A DNA stretch of 64,000 nucleotides from Gigantopelta aegis (GCF_016097555.1 NC_054713.1:38349670-38413669); one strand, 5' to 3'. Counted from the stretch's first letter, positions 11,882-23,337 are shown. A program made the numbers and translations. Notes: generated by a model not told the origin, from the letters alone.

Positions 11882-14389
11882 TATCACCACCATCATCATC
11901 ACCATCATCATCATCATCATCAACAACAAAATCATCATCATCATCATGGCTTGACATAAAATCATGGACAACGGTGTCAAAGTCCTCTGTAAACACCAGA
12001 AAGGTCAGTGTCTTCTTCTTCATCATCATCATCATCATTATCATCATCAACAACAACAACATCATCATCATCATCATCATCATCATGGCTCGACAGAGTC
12101 CATGGACAAGGGGGTCAAAATCCTCTGTAAACACCAGAAAGGTCAGTGTACTCTTCTTCTTCTCCTTCTTCGTCATCGTCATCGTCATCATCATCATCAT
12201 CATCAAAACCATCATCATCATCTCGTCGTCGTCGTCTTCATCATCGTCATTATAATCATTATAGTCCTCTGTAATCATTAGAATGGCCAGCGTCTTCATC
12301 ATCATCAAGAAGACTGATGGTGGATGTAATGGCGATGATAACTGTCTTTGCTAATAATGATGGTGATGATGATGGTGATGATAATTTGATGCTGATGTTG
12401 TTAATACTGTTGATGATAATGGTTATTTTCATGGCAACTATGGTTTCTTATTATTATCATCATCATCATGACCATTAACGTCATCATCATCACTATTATT
12501 AAGACTATTTTGATTATATAATTATGATAAAGATGATCATCGTGTCACTGCTTTCGCTGAAAGCATGATGATGATGATGATGATGACGACTTCGATGCTG
12601 ATAGAGATAATAGTAATTGTGATGAATGTCATGAAGATTTTGATGATCATTATTTTGATGATGATGATCATCATCATCATTATCGTGATCATGACAACGA
12701 TGACAATAATAATAACCATAACTACACAACTACATTTTTGCTTATGTCCCACTAAGAAACATATGAATGAATAAGATCAACTCTTTATTCTATTGTTATT
12801 TACCTGTTGTTTTACCTGTAGACTACCTGAAAGGAATCCCATGTTTCGCCGAGCCCACGGACAAGGTTGTGAGTTGTCAGGAGGACCAAGGCAAGAAGAT
12901 GATGCAGCTGATGATGGCCACTCAGCAAGGACTCAACGAGAGCACCTACTTCGTGGAATTCTGCAGGTACAACCAGTCGATCACTTCTCACACGCAAGTG
13001 TGTTCTGTGGCGTTTTTCCATAACCCCTGTGGTGTATGAGCACGTTAAACTAATTTTCTACCTACGTTCTGATCCCACTGGCACAACGCTCGCTCGATGC
13101 ACGGTCGGTCTGGGATCGATCCCCGTCGGTGGGCCCGTTGGGCTATTTCTCGTTCCAGCCAGTGCACCAGGACTGGTATACCAAAGGCCGTGGTATGTAC
13201 TACCCTGTCTGTGGGATGGTGCATATAAAAGATCCCTTGCTGCTAATCGAAAAGAGTAGCCCATGAAGTGGCGACAGCGGGTTTCCTCTCTCATTATCTG
13301 TGTGGTTTATAACCATATGTCCGACGACATATAACCGTAAATAAAATGTGTTGAATGCGTCGTTAAATAAAATATTTCTTTCTTTTTACCTATGTTATGC
13401 GTTACCTTAGAGTTGTAGTCTCGGGTATAATTATCTGTTTTTATTATTTAATCATTTAGAATCAGTAATCAGTCTATAGTCCGTCCCATCATTCTATAAA
13501 AAAAAATTCTGTAAATAATTTCAATTTTGTTTGACGAAAGAAGAAAAGTAAAAGTGTTTTGAACATAACAAAAAAATACTGGGTTTTTTTGTGCAATTTA
13601 GAAATCAACTGGCTCGGAAATAAATAACTTGTGGTAAATTTTATAGTATGAACAAATGCTTTCCCTGTGGAACGGACTATAGGTTATATTTTTAATTATT
13701 ATTTCACCATTTTGAATAAATCATCAACATTAAAGCTGCAGTTGGGGCGTATACTTTAATTATTTAACTATTTTCACCATCAACATTTGATCTTTAGTCC
13801 CAGGCTCATAATGCGGACATTCAACTCACTGAGCTAGGTACCGCCTCTGTTTCGCATATAATGCGAACATTCAACTCACTGAGCTAGGTCCCGCCTCTGT
13901 TTCGCATATAATGCGAACATTCAACTCACTGAGCTAGGTCCCGCCTCTGTTTCGCGTATAATGCGAACATTCAACCCACTGAGCTAGGTCCCGCCTCTGT
14001 TTCGCATATAATGCATTTGGAACTATTCTGAGCCACTTTATATATACTTATTTATTTTTTTAACTAAATTTTTAAAATCTGCTTCTAAACATTATTTCTA
14101 TTTCAGAATTCGACTGGATCACGTCAAGTGCGACCTCGGCGCATGGGCGCAGAAAAAGCACGAAGCTTGCAACCAAGGCGTCATAGGCCTGCGCACTGAG
14201 CTCGAGTGCACGCTACTTCCGGATCAGTGCTCGACCGCCCAGAAGGAAAAGATAGCAGACGTATGTCACGTGGACAAGTTCTTCAAACACCTTCGAGCCG
14301 GCGCAGGTGGAGGGGGCGGGGCTTCGGCTACGTCTGTCACGTTCGCTTTGTTTGGGGTCACAATCCTAGCTTTAACATTGATAGTGTGA
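6690..14389 (+). CDS. Secreted cysteine-rich, probably GPI-anchored protein (six exons seen)
   Basis: Six exons with GT-AG borders join in frame: 6690-6888, 8718-8908, 10076-10217, 11578-11714, 12822-12966 and 14107-14389 (stop). They give about 365 residues. An exon with the start codon must lie upstream, because 6690 opens with two bases that complete a codon; I could not place it. The first visible residues (AALCCFMGVIIA) are the hydrophobic end of a signal peptide. The last 20 or so (after GGGGGASA) are hydrophobic and end at the stop, as in a GPI-anchor signal. Exons 1, 3 and 5 each carry a C-x10-C pair and end in phase 2; exons 2 and 4 end in phase 1. This suggests three tandem copies of a two-exon cysteine module. 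The family is not recognised; the role is probably extracellular or cell-surface. Confidence 0.85.
7540..7866. repeat. Possible foldback element in intron 1
   Basis: Arms containing GACTCTAAC and GTTAGAGTCTC face each other, with TTATAAAA near both outer ends. A related stretch at 34505-35125 has the same CAGAC-GTTAGAGTCTC region split by another element. The boundaries are uncertain. Confidence 0.4.
8205..8698. repeat. 50-bp tandem repeat, about 10 copies, intron 1
   Basis: The unit contains CTTATACTGACAACTAGCTC and TATATTCAACAAAAAGAAG with one or two substitutions per copy. It ends about 20 bp before the exon 2 acceptor. Confidence 0.95.
8718..8908 (+). CDS. Exon 2 of the cysteine-rich gene
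   Basis: The acceptor is CCTACAG and the donor CATC|GTAAGT. It encodes 64 residues with FQCGIGFMR, a proline-rich stretch and a closing DSACAH. It ends in phase 1. Confidence 0.88.
8936..9205. repeat. Poly-T/poly-G homopolymer runs
   Basis: Long T and G runs at 8940-8978 and about 9167-9200 flank ordinary sequence. Their lengths may be unreliable in the assembly. Confidence 0.9.
9711..9977 (+). repeat. Second SINE-like family, intron 2 copy
   Basis: Near full-length forward copy, from TTTCATTTCAACTTATTTTC to CTTAACCACGACGCCACTGG. Confidence 0.8.
10076..10217 (+). CDS. Exon 3 of the cysteine-rich gene
   Basis: The acceptor is CTATTCCAG and the donor GA|GTAAGT. It encodes 47 residues with CRRTLANDLKGC (C-x10-C) and closing VKLFC. 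It ends in phase 2 like exons 1 and 5. Confidence 0.88.
10637..10892 (+). repeat. tRNA-headed SINE, 5'-truncated, intron 3
   Basis: Starts within the head at GGATCGATTCCCGTC and runs to the usual GGTGTCATTAAACAAAACAG tail. Confidence 0.85.
11124..11230. repeat. Hairpin, arms about 37 bp, intron 3
   Basis: The left arm contains GACGTCGGATATCTGCTTTA and the right arm is its inverse. About 33 bp separate the arms. Confidence 0.8.
11278..11364. repeat. (CAA)n/(ATA)n microsatellite
   Basis: Simple trinucleotide tract in intron 3. Poly-leucine frames on the other strand are artefacts. Confidence 0.9.
11578..11714 (+). CDS. Exon 4 of the cysteine-rich gene
   Basis: The acceptor is TTTGAACAG and the donor AAAG|GTCAGT. 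It encodes 46 residues with LVTCMKQKRSDC and closing GVKVLCKHQK. Its 3' end has been copied into the following intron. Confidence 0.88.
11715..12300 (+). repeat. Exon-end copies embedded in an ATC-rich microsatellite, intron 4
   Basis: The last ~38 bp of exon 4 and its donor recur at about 11963-12010 and 12100-12148, and in decayed form at about 12262-12296. CTT and ATC/CAT repeats separate the copies. Two copies keep a GTCAGT donor. No acceptor is evident in front of any of them, so they are not complete exons. The poly-His, poly-Ile and poly-Asp frames here are repeat artefacts. Confidence 0.85.
12301..12760. repeat. Degenerate GAT/ATC-rich tract
   Basis: Simple-sequence DNA continues the intron 4 microsatellite, with both ATC and GAT runs. 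No coding signal is seen. Confidence 0.8.
12822..12966 (+). CDS. Exon 5 of the cysteine-rich gene
   Basis: The acceptor is TTACCTGTAG and the donor CAG|GTACAA. It encodes 48 residues with CFAEPTDKVVSC (C-x10-C) and closing FVEFC. It ends in phase 2. Confidence 0.87.
13072..13385 (+). repeat. tRNA-headed SINE, long-tail variant, intron 5
   Basis: Forward copy ending in CGTCGTTAAATAAAATATTT and a CTTT-rich tail. Confidence 0.88.
13468..13686. mobile_element. MITE with CTATAGTCCGTCCCA ends, intron 5
   Basis: The left end CTATAGTCCGTCCCA and right end TGGAACGGACTATAG are inverted copies around about 190 bp of AT-rich non-coding DNA. Related pieces occur at 23468-23625, 58193-58268 and 63450-63495. 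Confidence 0.75.
13810..14014. repeat. 50-bp tandem repeat, four copies, intron 5
   Basis: The unit contains CATTCAACTCACTGAGCTAG and CCGCCTCTGTTTCGCATAT. Copies differ by one or two bases. It is unrelated in sequence to the 50-bp repeat in intron 1. Confidence 0.95.
14107..14389 (+). CDS. Exon 6 (last) of the cysteine-rich gene
   Basis: The acceptor is CTATTTCAG. It encodes 93 residues with five cysteines, a Gly-rich linker and a hydrophobic tail (FALFGVTILALTLIV), then TGA. The tail after a small-residue stretch fits a GPI-attachment signal. A poly(A) signal AATAAA lies at 14442. Confidence 0.88.
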
Positions 14390-14441
14390 AATTACACGAT
14401 GTGAGAAAACCATAATATACTGACTCACTGCAGGCGCAACA

Positions 14442-14447
14442 AATAAA
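14442..14447 (+). terminator. Poly(A) signal of the cysteine-rich gene
   Basis: AATAAA about 53 bp after the stop codon, overlapped by a second AATAAA four bases on. Confidence 0.65.
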
Positions 14448-14806
14448 TAAATTTTGAATACACACATCATTGAAAAAACTATTTCTTTGAAATTAAAAAA
14501 AAAGAAACATATATCATCAAAATAATAATAATAATAATAATAATAATAATTACAAGCACGTGCATACAGTGCGTATGGTTGACGGCGGGCCTGTTTATTT
14601 AGTTTAAATGGGAAATTGTTAAATCTAATCGAAATGAGATTTTACTGGTCTAACAAAAGTTGACATGGTCGTTCCTGTAAAATTAATTGGGGGTTGAGGG
14701 GTGGGGTGGAGGTGGGGGGCAGTAGAAATAAAATCATTAAAAATAAAATCAGGTCACAGTAATATGGTCTACTCCAGATCCATAAAAAAAAGCGCATTAA
14801 TAGCTT

Positions 14807-15028
14807 GGCATACACTTGCCGACTCAGCTGTCAGCACTTGTTTGGAATAAGTGTCCTAGCCGACGTAACCATTCTTGTTGGCGTTTCGCAAAATCCGATA
14901 CCGGTAGCTTCTGAAGATGACGTCACAAGACTACAGATTAGACATCACAGTCGCGTCTTTTCCCCCAGCACGCATCTATCGACTTTATCAGTGTGTGTTA
15001 ATCGGCAAGTGTGTGCCAAGCACACGTT
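14807..15028. mobile_element. Small MITE with CTTGGCATACACTTGCCGA ends
   Basis: The left end GCTTGGCATACACTTGCCGA is inverted at the right end as TCGGCAAGTGTGTGCCAAGC. A related short palindrome lies at 29519-29590. Non-coding. Confidence 0.65.
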
Positions 15029-16330
15029 GCATACATTGGGGATTTTTTTTTGTTATATAAAGAGTCACCTGCCCCTTCTCCACCTCACTTTATCTCGCTA
15101 GGTAATGCATCAGTTAACCCGTGTCTAGATTCCTTCTCATTGGAATTATAATTAAAACACGGCTGGCTTAAGCTTTAAAGTACCGTAGAATGTATCTGAG
15201 TGACTGTTATCAGACCACCAAGATGTATCACACAGTAAGATCTTAATTCTATCATTTTTATGTTTAAAAAAATTGTTGTTCAATCTTAGGTGGTTACAGT
15301 AATAGAGTAAAACATAGCTATCTTCCATGCATGCCCGGGTTACATCCAGCTACATGTTATTTTTGTTTTGTTTATCCACGGTATATATTTTTTGACACCC
15401 GCGGTATCTTTCGGAGTAGCGTTATTTCGAAATTCCATATAAATGTCGGGTATAACGAACTTTGCTGTCTCGAATTTCAGTAAATCTAATACCAGTAAAA
15501 GGTATTTCTGCATGAAAAGATTAATAATATTGCACTTTCATTTCATGTGTGGCATTTGTAGTCGATCTGTTAGTAAACCTATTCGTGTCCATTTGTTGGT
15601 CAACAACGATATTTCGAACTAATCGATGTTACCTGGTCGTGTCCCTTTGTCGGTCAGCAACAATATGTCGAGCTAATCGATCTGTTATCTTATAATTCGA
15701 GATAGTGAAGTTTGACTGTACTCCGATGTTGTGAATTGTGATCATGCATGAAGCCAACTTGGCTGATAAAATGACCACAGTTAAAAATTTGTTTTCTGTT
15801 AACGTTTGTGACGTAGTACATGAATGTAGATTAGTATCTAAACCGAGGCTTTGGCTACTGCTCATGGAACGTTGGCAGGACTCTTTGGAGGATGTGTCCA
15901 TGACAGGCATGCTTCAACATTTCTCTGATGGCAGGAGGCATGTCAAAAATTGTCGAAATCCACATCCACTGGACTGCGGTCAGTACATATAGGTTTTGTC
16001 GCCGACATCTCTTCACTGTTTAACTGGTAGTCGATCTGTCAGTTATTTACCATTCAGCCAGTGGTCTAGCGAGCGTTTTATGTCACTTGGCGCTCGCGTC
16101 AGTTGAACGCAGGGCTTGTCTTCGTATTGGAGTCTTTATAATCTAGACGTTTCTAAGCATAGCCACAGTTTCGTACAATTGTGAATGTCTTGGGGGCGGG
16201 AAATGTCCTTTGTGTTACGTGTTGTTCTGTATTTGGTTATTAATTCAAATAAAATAATACGACAGCAGAACTCTGTGTGTGACTTGTGTCCTAGCGTTAA
16301 AGGCTCATCAGTAATCCTTGTATTCAACTA
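15029..16330. other. No gene recognised; a 53-bp imperfect tandem duplication
   Basis: 15583-15690 holds two units sharing CGTGTCC and CTAATCGAT. No exon or transposon end is recognised in the rest. Confidence 0.5.
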
Positions 16331-16332
16331 AT

Positions 16333-16498
16333 GCAGGAGGCCTTCGAAATCGGTACGGCCGATACGATCATGGCCGTACCACTTTTTTGGCCAGGAACAT
16401 TTTTTTCTCTCTTACTATGGCGTTCGCATAGTATAGATCTCATCATATACATTGCTTTCATGACCGTACCAACTTTTAATTCCTTCCGACGCCCCTGC
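16333..16498. mobile_element. Possible MITE related to 23338-23467
   Basis: It begins CAGGAGGCCTTCGAA and ends TTCCTTCCGACGCCCCTG, with GGCCGTACC motifs inside. The copy at 23338 has the better-matched ends. Boundaries and superfamily are uncertain; CAGG ends hint at hAT. Confidence 0.45.
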
Positions 16499-16539
16499 AT
16501 TGAGCCGTTGCAACTGACCGTGTGTGTGGGGGTGGGGGT

Positions 16540-16626
16540 GGGGGTGGGGGGGGGGGGGGGCAGGGATTCGAACCCAGCACCTTCCAGGCTTAAGACTGAT
16601 GGTTTAACCACGACACCACAGAGGTC
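16540..16626 (+). repeat. 3' fragment of the second SINE-like family
   Basis: A poly-G run is followed by GATTCGAACCCAGCACCTTC and GGTTTAACCACGACACCAC, matching the ends of the 6410 and 9711 copies. Confidence 0.6.
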
Positions 16627-16683
16627 CTAGTGAACTTAGCGCAGTGGGATCCAGGGTGTTCCCCTGTCTGTCCATCGGTTCGT

Positions 16684-16938
16684 TAAAGTTTGTTGTGTTT
16701 AACGATAAATCGGACATATAGTCTTAGAAATGAAACCCGCTACATTTTTCCATTAGTAGAAAGGGATTTTTTATGTGCACCATCCCACAGTCAAGATAAC
16801 ACATACTACGACCGTTGATATACAACAGTCGTTGTGCACTGGCTGGAATGAAAAATAGTGCAATGGGTCCACCGACGGGGATCGATCCTAGACCGACCGC
16901 ACATCAGGCGGGCGCTTTACCACTGGGCTATGTCCCGG
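16684..16938 (-). repeat. tRNA-headed SINE
   Basis: Reverse short-tail copy ending at the head GCGCTTTACCACTGGGCTAT. It lacks about 45 bp near the tail. Confidence 0.85.
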
Positions 16939-17337
16939 TACGGAATAGAGCATATACATGAGATTGTCTAAATCTAAGTCTAACCTTTTAGCGTTCAGTC
17001 TCTACAGTACAATTTCCCTTTTGAGGCGACTCAACATTTAAAAAAAAAACCCCACAAAAAACAGATCAAGTGTCATTATTCGAGTTTCAAAACATTTTTA
17101 TTTTCCACATAGTTCAAGATAATACAGGAAATATAACCCGTATTCATGACACGCATATGTCATAACGCTTTCACGTGCAGTCTTCGTTCGGTATTGTAAT
17201 CGCTTACCAAAATGACGTCATTTTGTCGTCCTTCTAGTTAGGTTTCAAAGGTTTTGACGTGATCCTTGTTATTCATAAAACTAATATTGTAAACAATGTT
17301 GGTGATAAAGAAATTATTACACTCGATCCATAACTGG

Positions 17338-17544
17338 TTCAACAGAGGCCATGGTTTGTGCTATCCTGCCTGTGGGAAGCGCAAATAAAAGATCCCTTGC
17401 TGCTAATCGGAAGAGTAGCCCATGTAGTGGCGACAGCGGGTTTCCTCTCAAAATCTGTGTGGTCCTTAATCATATGTCTAACGCCATATAACCGTAAATA
17501 AAATGTGTTGAGTGCGTCGTTAAATAAAACATTTCTTTCTTTAT
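17338..17544 (+). repeat. tRNA-headed SINE, long-tail, 5'-truncated
   Basis: Begins at GAGGCCATGGTTTGTGC and runs to CGTCGTTAAATAAAACATTT plus a CTTT tail. Confidence 0.85.
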
Positions 17545-17930
17545 TACACTCGCGTGTGAGTCGTACTGAAACACGTGCCAGAATTCATGTATTACCTTCG
17601 CTCTCGCTCGGGCAGTGCAAGAATCCCGACACTCGCTTCGTATAATCAGTACGACATACACGCTCGTGTAACAATCTCTATTTAGTAAAGTTTATTTTTC
17701 TCTACGTTTTGTCCACCAACTACCTATTTGTTATATTTGTATATATTTTAAAAAGGAAGGTTATCCCCATAAAATTATATACCACAAATGACATTATTGT
17801 TTTAATCAAAGTATTATTGTAGTATACATTGTATATATTATATAATCCCAATATTATTGTCTATTTACTACTAACTGTACTATATTGTCATGTAAAGTAA
17901 CTAATGTATAGTGTAATATAATAAATTAAA

Positions 17931-18500
17931 GGGACTGTCCCGAGTTTGCGACATTATAAAATTTTTACGACTAACTGATCCTTTTTGATGACTAAAATTA
18001 CATATTAAATATATTTTCCAGTTTTGTATATAATTTTTCATTTCATTTCGACCTATTTCCGTGCTTATATCCAATTTAGGTTCAAGCACGCTGTCCTGGG
18101 CACACACCTCCAGGACAGTGAGAGAGAAGAGGGTGTAGTTTTCTTACACCTACCCATTGAGTCGTTAAAACTCGCTGTGGGTGGGAGCCGGTACCGGGCT
18201 GCGAACCCTGTACCTACCAGCCTTATGTCCGATGGCTTAACCACGACATCACCGAATATCACCGAATATCATTATCTGTAATAACAAGGCGTTTGTGGTC
18301 GTCCTAATGTTTGTAGTAGTGCAAAGTAGGTTTCACCTTCCAATAATTTCGTATTGACTGCTGCGAACATTAGTACACGACCGCAAACGTTGGATATTTA
18401 GACACTGATGTCCTAAACAAGAAAAGGTATTTAATACGTAATTTTAGTTGTCCAAAATGCCATGTCAGGCAATGTCTGCAAACTAGGGCCAGTTCCTTTA
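17931..18500. mobile_element. Decayed TTAA-type MITE split by a SINE-like element
   Basis: The left part (TTAAAGGGACTGTCCCGAGT) and right part (from about 18278 to 18500) resemble the two halves of the MITE at 19819-20152. A second-family SINE-like copy occupies about 18036-18252. Confidence 0.6.
18036..18252 (+). repeat. Second SINE-like family copy
   Basis: Forward copy from TTTCATTTCGACCTATTTCC to GGCTTAACCACGACATCACC, with a deletion in the GGACAGTG region. Confidence 0.75.
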
Positions 18501-18558
18501 AATGTTTCCACTGAATATATTACTGTTTGGGTGTTTAGGGCATGATAGTCTCTTTGTC

Positions 18559-19121
<563 letters not shown>

Positions 19122-19408
19122 ATTTTGTAATATATGTTTGTACCTGTGTTTGTTTTGTCAATAAAATATATGACAATATTTTTAATCATTTGTTTGCAAA
19201 GGTTTTATTTTTAGTATAATATTTAATTATTTAACTTTATTATGACAATGATTGCTTCACGTACGTTCTGGATAAATATTAGACCATTTTCCATCGTTTA
19301 TTTCTACCAACTATACACTAAATGGCATTCTTGGAAAGTAATACAGACGGTCTCTTTTGGGAACCAGTGTAGTATTTTATTTATTACACCGCAAGTCGAT
19401 GAACAAAC

Positions 19409-19715
19409 AGTGTTTTGTTTAACGACACCACTAGAGCACTTTGACTAATTAATCATCGGCTATTGGATGTTAAACACTGAGTAATTTTGATATAGTTTTA
19501 GTGAGGAAACCCGCTACATTTTTCCATTACTAGCAAGGGATATTTTATATGCTCATCCAACAGACAGGATAGCACATGCAACAGCCTTTGATATACCAGT
19601 CGTGGTGCACGGGCTGTTACGAGAAATGGCCCAATGGGTCCATCCACGGGGATAGATCCTAGACCGACCGCACATCAGGCGAGCGCTTTACCACTCAGCT
19701 ACGACGCACCCCCTA
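19409..19715 (-). repeat. tRNA-headed SINE, full length
   Basis: Reverse copy from TTTTGTTTAACGACACCACT to the head CGAGCGCTTTACCACTCAGC. Confidence 0.88.
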
Positions 19716-19818
19716 AGACATGGAAATTTACACACCTAACACAGGGTAAGATCACAGATACCCCCAAACAATTCTTGAGGGTCGTATGGTAATATATATG
19801 GGGCCGTTCAAATATTAA

Positions 19819-20152
19819 AGGGACATTCCTGAGTTTGCTGCAATTTTTAAGATTTTATCGACTAACAGAGATTTCTTAACGATTGTAATTACATATCAAA
19901 TATATTTTTCTGCATAAAATATTAGTGGCTATATATTAAACGTGTTTCTGGTCGTTCTAATATTTGTACTAGGTTAAATTTCATTTTATTTCCAGTTTGG
20001 GCCTTTTACAAATATTAAGACGACGAGAAACACATTGAATATACAGACACTGATATTATAAACAAGAAAATATATTTAATTTGTAAATTTAATCGTAGAA
20101 ATATTTTATTAGTCAGAAACATCTTACAATGCAGTAACTCAGGAATGTCCCT
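19819..20152. mobile_element. TTAA-type MITE (334 bp), complete
   Basis: Terminal inverted repeats begin AGGGACATTCCTGAGTTTGC at the left, with a slightly diverged inverse at the right. They are flanked by TTAA at 19815-19818 and 20153-20156. TTAA target duplications are characteristic of the piggyBac superfamily. Other copies are at 39190-39844 and 41786-42144, with half copies at 17931 and 42437. Confidence 0.85.
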
Positions 20153-20183
20153 TTAAGTAACGCTATTTTTGTCAAAATTAGAG

Positions 20184-20221
<38 letters not shown>
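20184..20221. repeat. Poly-C run
   Basis: About 38 consecutive C. The length is probably imprecise in the assembly. Confidence 0.9.
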
Positions 20222-20223
<2 letters not shown>

Positions 20224-20734
20224 CGCTCGTTCCCTTGTTCCAGCAAACCATATTTTTTTCACAGCAGGAATATTTTCTTCTTTTTCTTCTTCTTCTTCTT
20301 TTTGACATACACACAAACATTGATGTACATTTTAAAAATAATTTATTCACCATCTTCAATTTATGACAGCATCTTACAATGTATATTTTAAAACGTACAT
20401 TTTACAATGAGTCACCAACACAAATAGCATGTTATTGTATTCACACAGGTACAAAACATATTATGTTTATCATATATTAGCTAGCATATAACCAATTTAA
20501 TCAAAGTTTGTGATCACATACTTTCAGAATTTGATAACTGCAAATTATATGTAAATTAATCGAGGTCACGGCACTACGCTTATTGACATTTAAGCAAATG
20601 TACTACGGTGACACTTCATAATTGACGTATGCATTCATAGTCATCAAATTAAAAAAATTCAATAGCAGTTTTACACTGAAAGCTGTCCAACATTCAGAAA
20701 AGAAAAAACATTAAGCAATAGTTAATTTTTATGT

Positions 20735-22510
20735 AAGGATATTCAAAATGACGTCATTTAGGTCTCACATTATTTTCTTTCAAAAAGACCCTGCGTCACA
20801 TATTCTTACGTCATTTGAATATCGAGTAATGGCTGACTGATCGCAGCTGTTGCTACGTAAAGGCCACCGCAGATATTTGCAACTTTGTCGCACGCAATTG
20901 AAATTGCATGATTGCAAGCAACCTTTTTCTCGTTGCACTGATCCGCACACACATGCGACAAGCAGCAATTTTGGTCTAGCAGAGATGACGTGACAGTCAA
21001 AATGGCGGTTTTTTCCCCGTATTTGTTTGGACGGTGGTGATCGAGACATGTTCTACACCATATTTTTTATGACGTAGAAAAGTGAATTTACGTAAAGTAG
21101 CATTGAAGTCGTCCCGCATAGGATACAACCACACAATTTGTGTATAAAACCTATATAAAGATACCTGGTACTTCAATAGCAGATTTCTTCTCTGCAAGAC
21201 ACCTCTCCCTTTTAGCTATGTTGCTATATTCAGGGGATGCTGTGTCAAAACGACATGGTATTGTCTACCAAATCACCACTAATTCATCCTCTTTTTCTGA
21301 AGACCACATGCTGCTGGAGGGGCTACCATTTTGAGTCATGTGATCACTATCTATCCGTTCATTGGCAGTTTAAATTCTTGCGTCAACGTTTTGTTGCATT
21401 GGAGGCGCACACGTTTGCGACAGCGTGCAATTAGATGTCATTACATGCAATACAATCAAACATGTTTAAGGGGCCAGCGTACACTTCTTTTGAAAATAAA
21501 AAATGTCTATCAACATTTTTCATTTGGGGATGTACACTTTTAGGAGAGGGAGGGGGAGGGGGTGGTCAAAAGTGTACTCTTTGTACACTTGTGAAAATGT
21601 TGAAAATTATGGACGGCCCCTTAATTTATAATTACAAAATGTCCGTGTTTATACGATTTCCTCAATTCTGATTGGACGACTTTGAAGAAAAACTGAATGT
21701 TATCCTTCGATAAAGCTCAGAAGATGACGTCATTACGCCAGCTGGGTCCTCATTACGCAAAACAGGTCATACAAAGGACACTAGAAGACGATTTATGTGT
21801 GTTTTAACTAAATATGGTGTGTCCAGGCGCTTGTGCATAAATTTTAGAAGAGGGTGGGGTGCTACTATGACTAGCGCAATTTTCCCCGGAAAAATTAGTG
21901 AAAAAAGAGAACATTTACTCGACCGCCGAAACCCACCCTCTGCACACGTTTCTTTGTTTGCAATTATATACAAACTGTTTGTAATCTGTTTATGAATTTA
22001 TCGATGTACAACTGTCACAAACTGCATACAATTGCGTAGCGTGATGAAGGAACAAAAAACCTCAAATTACGCCATTACGTCAAATGGGACGTCATTACGT
22101 AAAACAGATCATGGGAAGAACGTTATAAAGTGGTTTATGAATTATGTGTAGTTTTAACTAAATAGTTTGTGTTGTTTGTAATTATAAGAATTGTTTCTCA
22201 TTTTGTTGTGAATTTATCGATGTATAAGTGTCACAAATTTAGTATAATACCGCTTCTTTACGCTACGCGATTTTATACTATTTGTGACTGTTATACATCG
22301 ATAAATTCACACAAAAACAAAATGACAAACAATTCTTGCTAAAGGATTTCCAAAATGACGTCATTCAAGTCTGACGTCATTTCCAATCAAAAAGACACCG
22401 TCACATATTCTTACGTTATTTGAATATCGAGTAATGGCTGACTGACCGCTAGTGTTGTTACGTAAGACAACTTGACGGCCGATTTGCATAGACCGATATC
22501 AGAATTAACT
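20735..22510. repeat. Region bounded by ~150-bp direct repeats
   Basis: 20735-20850 and 22340-22470 share CAAAATGACGTCATT, GTCACATATTCTTACGT and ATTTGAATATCGAGTAATGG. The interior has further repeated ATTACG-rich pieces near 21725 and 22050, and a hairpin at 22186-22337. I see no coding domain. It may be a non-autonomous element or a local duplication. Confidence 0.5.
22186..22337. repeat. Hairpin, arms about 62 bp
   Basis: The left arm includes GTGAATTTATCGATGTATAA and the right arm its near-inverse, TTATACATCGATAAATTCAC. The loop is about 20 bp. Confidence 0.8.
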
Positions 22511-23337
22511 GATCTGACGATTAAGTTTTCGCCTTAATTTATTTAGAAATGTTATTGGGGTTTTTCAAATCGCTGACAAGAGGAGACATTCAAGTATTTC
22601 ATTACAGCGTACATTTTAGACTACTTGTGAAGTTGTTTTAAATCGACGATAACGGACTTTGATCGAAGCAAAAGAACATGAACGTCGAATGCAACTCAAA
22701 CATCACTGAATACATATCCTATGCTAAATGTTCTAGTTCAGGCGGCGCTCTAATTATGCGATTAGTCGCAACGACGTGTTGCATTCGATTTGTCGGTCCT
22801 TCGAAACCCTGAATATACAAAACTATTTAAAGTCCAGATGTGTCATGTGATGTCCAAGACGGCAGTATCAACACAAAAGGAAAAAGCATGACCTCACCAA
22901 GAAGTCATGAACGTGATTAACCTTTATGAGCAAAATCCCATCCTTTTTACGTTTCAGTAGATAAATACAAAGATGACGTTTTTTAAAAATAAGTAGTTAT
23001 TGTTAGGAAAGGGGATTGTGGTAGTGGTAGTGATAACGGTCGGGGTTTTCTACATGTTTTTTTTTTTTTTGTGGGTTTTTTTTGTTATTGTTATTAGGTG
23101 GGGGTTTTGTTGTTGTTTGTTGGTGTGGGGGGTTTTTGTGTGTTTTTTATGGTGCGGGGTTTTTTTTCGCAATCGAAAATGATCGATATAGAGGTATTTA
23201 AAGTCAAACATAGGCTCCTTATTGTTATAGAGCGGGAATCATTGACTACTGTTTGGTAGGCAGAGAATGCGCAGAATGTATACAGATTGGTCTCTGACGG
23301 TTAGAGATCGTCAATAACTGTCCAAAATAATGTCCGT
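22511..23337. other. No gene recognised
   Basis: AT-rich and G/T-rich sequence with homopolymer runs near 23050-23170. No exon or transposon end is recognised. Confidence 0.45.

Noticed and set aside
11522-12308. Poly-His, poly-Ile, poly-Met and poly-Asp frames
   Set aside because: They come from the ATC microsatellite in intron 4; only 11578-11714 is a supported exon.
20735-22510. LTR retrotransposon
   Set aside because: The direct repeats lack TG...CA ends, a primer-binding site, a polypurine tract and any gag or pol motif.
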